A stretch of DNA of 11,552 nucleotides from Bdellovibrionales bacterium (lineage in GTDB: Bacteria > Bdellovibrionota_G > JALEGL01 > JAGRAY01), in NCBI GenBank assembly GCA_020434375.1, contig JAGRAY010000045.1:1-11552 (forward strand), read 5' to 3'. Numbering within the stretch: the stretch's first letter is position 1; each line of letters starts with the position of its first letter. The position numbers and the translations under genes are program-made. A model generated the notes under the pieces. That model worked only from the letters and a program-made list of their open reading frames with translations. It had not been told where the DNA came from and did no database searches. This document shows positions 6,383 through 11,552 of the stretch, piece by piece.

Positions 6383-7116
6383 ATCTGGGAATAAAAGGAA
6401 AACAATCTCTCGTGTTGGGGGCCTCAACCGGACTTGGGAAAGCCATTGCCAAATCTTTAATTCAAGAAGGTGTTAGAACCATCATATGCTCTCGTTCTGA
6501 AGAAAAATTGGCAAAAACGGCTTCGGAAGTGAAAGCCCATGGCTTTGAAGTCTGCGATTTGCAAAATCCAGACAGTCGAGAACAAGCCATTGAAAAAATT
6601 CAATTGAAGTACGGAGCAATAGATATTCTAATTACTAACTCTGGAGGGCCCCCTAAAGGAACGTTCTTAAATACAACGGATAAACAATGGATCAATCAGT
6701 TTGAAAACCTTTGGATGGGAAGTCTTAGTTTTATTAGATCTTTTTTACCTAAGATGATGGAACTGAAGTGGGGAAGGATCGTTATGATCACTTCCATTTC
6801 AGCTAAAGAACCTGTCGCAGAATTGACACTTTCCAACGCTTATCGTGCAGGATTGCTGGGTTTATGCAATTCAATTAGTCTAGAAGTCGCTTCATCTAAT
6901 GTTACAATTAACTCTGTTTTGCCCGGCTTCATTGCAACACAAAGACTTCGGGATCTGGGAAGGGATCTAGATGAACTTAGTAAAAATATTCCAGCGCGTC
7001 GAATTGGTGATCCCAAAGAATTAGCAGATCTGGTTTGTTTCCTGGCATCAGAAAGAGCTTCCTACATTACGGGTCAAGCCGTTGCTTGTGATGGCGGATA
7101 TTTGAAAGGTATTTGA
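6379..7116 (+). CDS. SDR-family oxidoreductase with atypical active site
   Basis: 245 residues, the usual length of a classical short-chain dehydrogenase/reductase. The Rossmann nucleotide motif is GASTGLG (14-20). The NNAG motif appears as NSGGPP (87-92). The catalytic Ser is probably S139 in VMITSIS. The C-terminal PGFI and TGQAVACDGG segments are typical. The canonical YxxxK, however, is SNAYR (152-156): Tyr is replaced by S152 and Lys by R156, and a displaced Tyr lies at 155. The NSGGPP plus LSNAYRAG combination is typical of a 3-oxoacyl-ACP-reductase-like SDR subgroup known to deviate from the standard tetrad. Substrate and even redox activity are unknown; it should not be named FabG. 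Translation is coupled to ygfZ. The end is convergent with the cupin gene, 23 bp away. Confidence 0.85.
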   Translation: MNLGIKGKQSLVLGASTGLGKAIAKSLIQEGVRTIICSRSEEKLAKTASEVKAHGFEVCDLQNPDSREQAIEKIQLKYGAIDILITNSGGPPKGTFLNTTDKQWINQFENLWMGSLSFIRSFLPKMMELKWGRIVMITSISAKEPVAELTLSNAYRAGLLGLCNSISLEVASSNVTINSVLPGFIATQRLRDLGRDLDELSKNIPARRIGDPKELADLVCFLASERASYITGQAVACDGGYLKGI

Positions 7117-7120
7117 ATTC

Positions 7121-7140
7121 GAATAACACATTATTTATTC
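7121..7140. repeat. AT-rich inverted repeat between convergent SDR and cupin genes
   Basis: GAATAA (7121-7126) and TTATTC (7135-7140) form a 6-bp stem with an 8-base loop in the 23-bp gap. It has no GC clamp or U-tract, so it is at best a weak transcript end. Confidence 0.3.
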
Positions 7141-7502
7141 TAAGTGATTTCGATGTTTTCAATTTGAGATTCTGTAATGAGTTCAATGCCCCCTGGAATA
7201 TTCATGAGAAAAACGCAGCCATCTGTGGTTTGCATATGGTGCACCGTTCCTGCTTGCGAATACAGAAAGTCTCCGCTCTTTAAGAGTTGATCTCCTATTT
7301 GCAGCGTTCCTTTGAGTAAAAACAGTTCCTCGTCTTTAGTATGACGATGTTTTGGGTATTTTGCGTTGGGCAACATTTTTACAACCATCGAACCGTGTTT
7401 TTCGTTGAAGTCCATCTGAAGTGGAATGTATTCCACGCTTTCAAAATTTGCTTGCTTCCACGTGGCTTTTGAGGTTTCAATCAGTTTAGTTATTTCTTTC
7501 AT
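7140..7502 (-). CDS. Small single-domain cupin protein
   Basis: 120 residues forming one cupin barrel. Motif 1 is KHRHTKDEELFLLKG (51-65), with metal ligands H52, H54 and E58. Motif 2 is GDFLYSQAGTVHH (77-89), with H88 (the usual Pro is Gln). The three-His/one-Glu set is intact, so it should bind a divalent metal. It resembles ChrR-like cupins and small quercetinase-like or sugar-binding cupins; no anti-sigma zinc domain is attached, and the substrate is unknown. It has no signal peptide, so it is cytoplasmic. There is no Shine-Dalgarno before the ATG at 7502. Only 9 bp separate it from the divergent MBL-fold gene, and its probable promoter lies within that gene. The shared start region suggests linked expression, although nothing shows a shared pathway. 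Confidence 0.85.
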   Translation of the reverse strand: MKEITKLIETSKATWKQANFESVEYIPLQMDFNEKHGSMVVKMLPNAKYPKHRHTKDEELFLLKGTLQIGDQLLKSGDFLYSQAGTVHHMQTTDGCVFLMNIPGGIELITESQIENIEIT

Positions 7503-7508
7503 GAAACA

Positions 7509-7537
7509 AGTATGACGAATTCGAAGCTATATTTCAA
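7509..7537 (-). promoter_or_regulatory. Probable cupin promoter overlapping the start of the MBL-fold gene
   Basis: On the minus strand TTGAAA (7537-7532) is followed after 17 bases by CATACT (7514-7509). This matches 5 of 6 and 4 of 6 consensus positions at ideal spacing. Six bases later comes the ATG of the cupin gene, so transcription would start on its A. The -10 covers the start codon of the divergent gene. Confidence 0.5.
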
Positions 7538-8168
7538 ACAGTTAGAGCTTGGCCCCATGGCCAATTTTGTTTACTTGATAGGAGACCCAGCAAATAAAGA
7601 AGCTGCTGTCGTGGATCCTGCATGGGATGTTTCCAAGATTTTGAATGTTGCAAATCAAGATGGTTACGACATCAAACATATTTTAGTTACGCACGGACAC
7701 CCCGATCATATCAACGGCGTAGAAGAACTTATTGACAAAACCAACGCGAAACTCCACATGCATAAAAGCGAGGTGCCTTGGATGAAAGGCTGGAACGAAA
7801 CAGCCATAAAGCGCGAGACCGGTGATCGTTTAAAATTAGGAGATCTCGATATTACATTTATTCACACTCCCGGACACACACCTGGATCACAATGTTTTTT
7901 GATCAATCAACGACTAGTCTCGGGAGATACTTTATTTATAAATGGCTGTGGTCGTACAGATCTGCCTGGAGGCAATGTTGAAGAACTTTACGATAGCTTG
8001 ACCCATAAACTATCTCGTTTGGACGATGACGTTATATTGTTTCCAGGACATAACTATGCAGAGGTGACAAGCGATACATTAGGCCATCAAAAAAAATCCA
8101 ACCCATATCTTCAATATGAGAATATTAAAAACTTTGTTAAAAAAAGGCAGCCAGATTTTTTAAGTTAA
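7512..8168 (+). CDS. Metallo-beta-lactamase-fold hydrolase, glyoxalase II-like
   Basis: 218 residues, the usual size for the small bacterial glyoxalase II-like group. All metal ligands are visible: HGHPDH (H61, H63, D65, H66), H122 in HTPGHTPGS, D139 in SGDTLF, and H180 in LFPGHNY. The GCGRTDLPGG loop (145-154) is shared by many of these hydrolases and resembles GCGRTD of the ETHE1 persulfide dioxygenases. It is a cytoplasmic two-metal enzyme, probably acting on a thioester such as a hydroxyacyl-thiol conjugate; a role in sulfur or persulfide handling is an alternative. The long C-terminal domain of true GloB is absent. The start fits the family N-terminus (YFKQLELGPMANFVYLIGD). No Shine-Dalgarno is visible. 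It converges with transketolase, leaving a 12-bp gap. Confidence 0.88.
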   Translation: MTNSKLYFKQLELGPMANFVYLIGDPANKEAAVVDPAWDVSKILNVANQDGYDIKHILVTHGHPDHINGVEELIDKTNAKLHMHKSEVPWMKGWNETAIKRETGDRLKLGDLDITFIHTPGHTPGSQCFLINQRLVSGDTLFINGCGRTDLPGGNVEELYDSLTHKLSRLDDDVILFPGHNYAEVTSDTLGHQKKSNPYLQYENIKNFVKKRQPDFLS

Positions 8169-8180
8169 AATAAAACTGAT

Positions 8181-10211
8181 TCAGGGTTTGTACCAAGACT
8201 TAATGTTTTTGTAGACTTGATCCGAAGTAAATCCAAAATACTTGGACAATGCGTCCATGGGAGCAGAAGCGCCGAATCTGTTGATACCTAAGGTTAACAT
8301 TGATGACCGCCCGAGTTTGAACCATAAATCACACTGTGCTGCCTCAATTGCAACGATAGGAACAGGCTTTAAAGGAAGCACAGACTCTTGATACTTTGGC
8401 GTTTGTTCTAAAAACGTTTCAAGGCACGGCATCGACACAACGCGCGTTAAGATACCATCGCCATCAAGCATGCGCTTGGCTTCAACCGCAAGCTGCAGCT
8501 CGGAACCCGTTGCAATGAGAATAAGCTGTGGCTCATCTTTTGAATCTTGAAAAACATAGCCACCATGTTTTGGTGCGTCTGCTGTTAGAGAAGCATCGGG
8601 TTGAATATCAGGGAGATTTTGTCTCGTAAGGATGAGAGCTGTGGGTCCAGATTTTCGATTGAGCGCAATGCTCCAGGCTGCGAGGCACTCTAAAGAGGTT
8701 GCGGGTCGCACCACATGCAAATTGGGGATCAGACGAAGTGATGGAATGTGCTCAATAGGTTGATGTGTGGGGCCATCCTCACCAAGAAAAATAGAGTCAT
8801 GTGTGAACACATAAATCGACTGGATTTTACTTAGCGCAGCGACGCGGATCGCAGGCCTCATATAATCTGAAAAAACAAGAAAGGTTGAGCTAACCGGAAT
8901 AAACGAACCATATAGAGCCATTCCATTGGTGATGGCACCCATCGCATGTTCTCTAACGCCAAAATGAATGTTTCTACCCCGAAAGTCAGTTTTACTAACG
9001 TAGGAACTGTCTGTCATGACAGCTTTGGTCGAACCCGCTAGATCGGCAGAACCTGCAACCAGTGACGGATACGAATAAGAAACTCTTTGTTGAATCATGG
9101 CCGAAATATTTCGTGTGGCTCCGGGCATTTTGGGTAAATCTTTTGACAACGAATGATACAGGTCTTGAGAACCGTCTTTGTTCCAGTATTGATCCCAAAG
9201 CTTCGCGAGTTCAGGATGTTTTGCTTTCCACGCGTCGAATTGGTTTTTCCAAGTGTGGTATTCTTTGGTTAAAAAAACATTTCGATTCTTAAAAAAAGCT
9301 TGAACCTTTGGCGGCACATAAAACAATTGATCTTGAGGCCAACCCAGAGCCTTTTTTGCACCCAAAGCTTCCTCGGCACCCAAAGGTTCTCCATGAGCTT
9401 TCGAAGTGTTTTGCTTGTTTGGTGCACCAAACCCTATTTGAGTTTGAGCAAGTATAAGTACTGGCTTTCCATTCGAAAGCATTGCTGAATCATAAGCCGC
9501 AATAATTTCGTCTCGATTGTGCCCATTAATCTTTTGGGTGTTCCATCCGTAGGCCTCAAAACGCTTGGCCACATTCTCCGTAAACGTATTGTCAGTGTTT
9601 CCATCGATGCTGATTTTATTGTCATCGTAAATGAAAATCAGATTATCTAGGCCCAAATGGCCTGCAATGGATGCGGCTTCGCTTGTGACGCCTTCCATCA
9701 AATCACCATCACTGACAATGGCCCACACTTTGTGATCAATAAGAGAGCCATCATTATTGAAGCGAGCGGCCATCATTTTGGCGCCTATCGCCATGCCAAC
9801 GGCATTTGCAAAACCTTGCCCCAGAGGACCTGTTGTGGCTTCAACGCCTTGTGTGTGGCCATATTCGGGATGCCCGGGCGTCTGACTGCCAAGCTGCCTA
9901 AAATGTTTGATTTCGTCTAAAGAAAGTTCGTAACCGGATAGATGCAGGAGTGAATATAGCAACATTGATCCGTGTCCTGCGGACAGTACAAATCGATCTC
10001 GATTGGGCCAATTTGGATGATCAACAGAGAACTTCAGGTATCTAGACCAGAGGATCCAGGCATATTCCGCAGCCCCCATAGGCATGCCAGGGTGGCCACT
10101 CTTGGCTTTTTCGACGGCATCCACGGACAAAAACCGAATGGTATTAACCGCTAGATCGTCGACTTCTGCTAGGATCTCTTTTTGGTCTTCTTTTTGATTT
10201 GGCGCGTTCAA
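8181..10211 (-). CDS. tkt: Transketolase
   Basis: 676 residues, full length for the bacterial enzyme. Transketolase moves two-carbon ketol units between sugar phosphates in the pentose phosphate pathway, using thiamine diphosphate and Mg or Ca in the cytoplasm. Visible features: SGHPGMPMG (H40); SAGHGS (H80); the TPP/metal motif running from SDGDLMEG (167-174) to the DDNKISIDG end (196-204); KAHGEPLG (H273); the pyrimidine-domain FGVREHAMGA with the activating E421; and HDSIFLGEDGPTHQP (H471, D479, H483). The C-terminal domain is complete. The start appears to be TTG at 10211, as no ATG or GTG precedes the conserved LAVNTIRFLS region (20-29). No clear Shine-Dalgarno is seen. The small secreted-protein gene diverges upstream; no intrinsic terminator separates it from the convergent MBL-fold gene. 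Confidence 0.96.
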   Translation of the reverse strand: MNAPNQKEDQKEILAEVDDLAVNTIRFLSVDAVEKAKSGHPGMPMGAAEYAWILWSRYLKFSVDHPNWPNRDRFVLSAGHGSMLLYSLLHLSGYELSLDEIKHFRQLGSQTPGHPEYGHTQGVEATTGPLGQGFANAVGMAIGAKMMAARFNNDGSLIDHKVWAIVSDGDLMEGVTSEAASIAGHLGLDNLIFIYDDNKISIDGNTDNTFTENVAKRFEAYGWNTQKINGHNRDEIIAAYDSAMLSNGKPVLILAQTQIGFGAPNKQNTSKAHGEPLGAEEALGAKKALGWPQDQLFYVPPKVQAFFKNRNVFLTKEYHTWKNQFDAWKAKHPELAKLWDQYWNKDGSQDLYHSLSKDLPKMPGATRNISAMIQQRVSYSYPSLVAGSADLAGSTKAVMTDSSYVSKTDFRGRNIHFGVREHAMGAITNGMALYGSFIPVSSTFLVFSDYMRPAIRVAALSKIQSIYVFTHDSIFLGEDGPTHQPIEHIPSLRLIPNLHVVRPATSLECLAAWSIALNRKSGPTALILTRQNLPDIQPDASLTADAPKHGGYVFQDSKDEPQLILIATGSELQLAVEAKRMLDGDGILTRVVSMPCLETFLEQTPKYQESVLPLKPVPIVAIEAAQCDLWFKLGRSSMLTLGINRFGASAPMDALSKYFGFTSDQVYKNIKSWYKP

Positions 10212-10254
10212 GGCCCGGTGTTTAACCTAAGTTCACAAAAATGTCGATAATGCT

Positions 10255-10284
10255 TTGACTTTCCGATTCGAAGGCATGTATAAC
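10255..10284 (+). promoter_or_regulatory. Sigma70-type promoter for the small secreted protein and cyclophilin genes
   Basis: TTGACT (10255-10260), 18 bases, then TATAAC (10279-10284). Both hexamers match 5 of 6 positions, the best promoter match I found in the window. The expected start is about 10291, which is the A of an ATG opening a signal-peptide-bearing frame. Confidence 0.65.
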
Positions 10285-10290
10285 GAAGCC

Positions 10291-10536
10291 ATGATTCGCT
10301 GGAGCCAATGGAGTCGATGTTTCATGTTTTTATGGGTTTTCGTAAGCGTGAGCTTACCTGCTATAGGTGCCCCAACGCGAGCGACATCAGAACCTAACAC
10401 GTTTAAGTCTGATGCTATCCATATTAAAGTAGACAAACAATCGCGTCGATCTCTTCATATTAAGAAATCGCAAAAGCGAGCTCTTTTTCTTAAAGAACTA
10501 CGCAAGCTTTACGGCAATCATCTGACATCTCTATAG
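10291..10536 (+). CDS. Small secreted basic protein, function unknown
   Basis: 81 residues from ATG 10291. The frame could extend back to a TTG at 10255 or an ATG at 10276, but both lie inside the promoter. The N-terminus is a plausible Sec signal peptide: R3 and R9, a hydrophobic core FMFLWVFVSVSL (11-22), then PAIGA with cleavage after A27. The remaining 54 residues are hydrophilic, strongly basic (KKSQKR, LKELRK) and free of cysteine, with a probable amphipathic helix near the C-terminus. I recognise no domain. The cyclophilin lipoprotein gene starts 24 bp downstream on the same strand, so the two are probably co-transcribed; a periplasmic location is inferred for both. The support is the signal peptide, the promoter and the spacing; no homologue is known to me. 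Confidence 0.55.
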   Translation: MIRWSQWSRCFMFLWVFVSVSLPAIGAPTRATSEPNTFKSDAIHIKVDKQSRRSLHIKKSQKRALFLKELRKLYGNHLTSL

Positions 10537-10560
10537 AAATAGACAACGTTGAGACGAAGC

Positions 10561-11169
10561 ATGGGCAAAAAATCATCTCTCTTTTTGTATGGCTTTTTGT
10601 GCGGATTGGTTTTGGCTGTTTTTACGCTTAGTGGATGTGATCTCTTTAAAAACAAAACCAGATCGAAAGGTGGAAAAGTAACAATGGAAAATGCAAAAGG
10701 AGCTGTTTTAGAAACCTCTTTGGGGAATATCACGATTGAATTTCGGCCAGATCTAGCCCCAGAAACAGTTAAAAACTTTAAGAAGCTAGCCTCCGAAGGA
10801 TTTTACAACGGCACCACATTTCATCGGGTCATTCCAGGTTTTATGATTCAAGGCGGGGACCCTAAATCTAAAGAATCAGATCGAAGTCTGCATGGCACGG
10901 GAGGGCCAGGCTACACGATTAAAGCGGAGTTTAGTTCAGAAAAACATGTTCGTGGTGTACTTTCTATGGCTAGAAGTGCTCATCCAGATAGTGCAGGCAG
11001 CCAATTTTTCATTATGGTCGCTTCAGCACCTCACCTTGACAACCAGTATACGATTTTTGGAAAAGTTAAAGAAGGCATGGAAGTGGTCGATAAAATTGTA
11101 GCGGCACCAAAAGATGACCGCGACAATCCTTTGGAAAAAATTGAAATTAAAAAAGTAGTATTGCAGTAA
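10561..11169 (+). CDS. Lipoprotein peptidyl-prolyl cis-trans isomerase, cyclophilin type
   Basis: 202 residues from ATG 10561; a TTG at 10549 would add four residues. Residues 1-26 are a lipoprotein signal ending in the lipobox LSGC, so C26 becomes the lipidated N-terminus. D27 at position +2 is the inner-membrane retention signal of the E. coli Lol system; whether that rule holds in this organism is unknown. After a short linker the cyclophilin domain fills about 47-202. It includes [14 protein letters not shown] (87-100) with catalytic R89, F94 and Q97, and GSQFFIM (146-152). The Trp of eukaryotic cyclophilin A is not present at the DNQYTIFG position, as is usual in bacterial members. It should assist proline isomerisation of exported proteins at the membrane. 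It lies downstream of the small secreted protein gene and converges with the PilZ-like gene 4 bp away. Confidence 0.93.
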   Translation: MGKKSSLFLYGFLCGLVLAVFTLSGCDLFKNKTRSKGGKVTMENAKGAVLETSLGNITIEFRPDLAPETVKNFKKLASEGFYNGTTFHRVIPGFMIQGGDPKSKESDRSLHGTGGPGYTIKAEFSSEKHVRGVLSMARSAHPDSAGSQFFIMVASAPHLDNQYTIFGKVKEGMEVVDKIVAAPKDDRDNPLEKIEIKKVVLQ

Positions 11170-11173
11170 TTGA

Positions 11174-11552
11174 TTAAAACACGTAGCTAACGCGTGACTC
11201 TGATGCTGCTACGGGCTTAATGCTGCCACCTAATCTTGAATACATCTTTGTAAAAGCGGTTTGGTGTTGTTCATTTCTAAAGTAAAGTTTAAAGCCGGCT
11301 TTGATCCAATCGCTGCGATTGGGTGTGTCGTCAAAGTTAATCCAGACTCTTTCTGCCAAAGCAGGAATTAATTCAGCGTCTGATATTTTGACATAGATCT
11401 CAATGTGATTAGTTTCGGGCAGAAGGTTTCCCAGTGACATGGCAATTCCAGTGTGCGAAATATTTAGCGCATGGGCTAACTTAAGAGTTGATTTTCGATC
11501 GTTTGCCGGAACAAATCGAATGGTGTCGGTGTGGTCTATGCGAATAGAATGT
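11174..11552 (-). CDS. PilZ-like domain protein, C-terminal part (5' end outside window)
   Basis: The minus-strand frame is open from the window edge to a TAA at 11174 and gives the last 125 residues. An internal ATG at 11440 is not the real start, because conserved-looking sequence continues upstream. NISHTGIAMS (N-x-S-x-x-G) fits the second PilZ motif, with NDRK upstream as a possible degenerate RxxxR. The alternating hydrophobic pattern after it (HIEIYVKI) and the later WIKAGFKLYF segment fit the PilZ beta-barrel. If so, the protein is a possible cyclic-di-GMP receptor, but the weak arginine motif leaves binding in doubt. The assignment rests on pattern only. Confidence 0.6.
   Translation of the reverse strand, partial: HSIRIDHTDTIRFVPANDRKSTLKLAHALNISHTGIAMSLGNLLPETNHIEIYVKISDAELIPALAERVWINFDDTPNRSDWIKAGFKLYFRNEQHQTAFTKMYSRLGGSIKPVAASESRVSYVF

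Noticed and set aside
8169..8180. Terminator between the MBL-fold gene and transketolase
   Set aside because: The 12-bp gap has no stable stem or U-tract; CTGATTCAG nearby can only form a loop that is too tight.

Overview
The window comes from a compact, moderately AT-rich, Gram-negative-type bacterial chromosome. It encodes a lipoprotein cyclophilin, a Sec-secreted papain-fold protein, a YgfZ/GcvT-like protein, a PilZ-like protein and an AdoCbl-dependent (class II) ribonucleotide reductase. The mix would fit a delta-proteobacterial or Bdellovibrionota-like genome, but that placement is only a weak inference. I see no IS element, prophage, CRISPR array, tRNA or rRNA.

Layout from left to right: the 3' end of a ferredoxin gene (+) and a near-perfect bidirectional terminator; nrdJ (-) with a long structured 5' region; a 485-bp gap without a convincing protein gene; a secreted C1/papain-like protein (+) whose catalytic Cys is Ser; a HAD phosphatase (-) whose stop codon overlaps the previous one; a ygfZ-SDR operon (+) starting head-to-head with, and overlapping, the HAD gene; a small cupin gene (-) only 9 bp from a divergent metallo-beta-lactamase-fold hydrolase gene (+); transketolase (-); then a small secreted basic protein and a lipoprotein peptidyl-prolyl isomerase (+) behind a good sigma70-type promoter; finally the 3' part of a PilZ-like gene (-).

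Most genes are ordinary housekeeping functions: deoxyribonucleotide synthesis, Fe-S/folate-linked maintenance, the pentose phosphate pathway, thiol/ester hydrolysis and envelope protein folding. The main oddity is the secreted papain-fold protein with Gln-Ser-His-Asp in place of Gln-Cys-His-Asn. A second theme is extreme compaction at 5' ends. Several genes have no Shine-Dalgarno sequence, and a promoter-like -35/-10 pair is placed so that transcription would start at or within a few bases of the start codon. nrdJ and the SDR gene, by contrast, have strong Shine-Dalgarno sequences. This suggests that leaderless mRNAs are common here, a hypothesis that start-site mapping can test.
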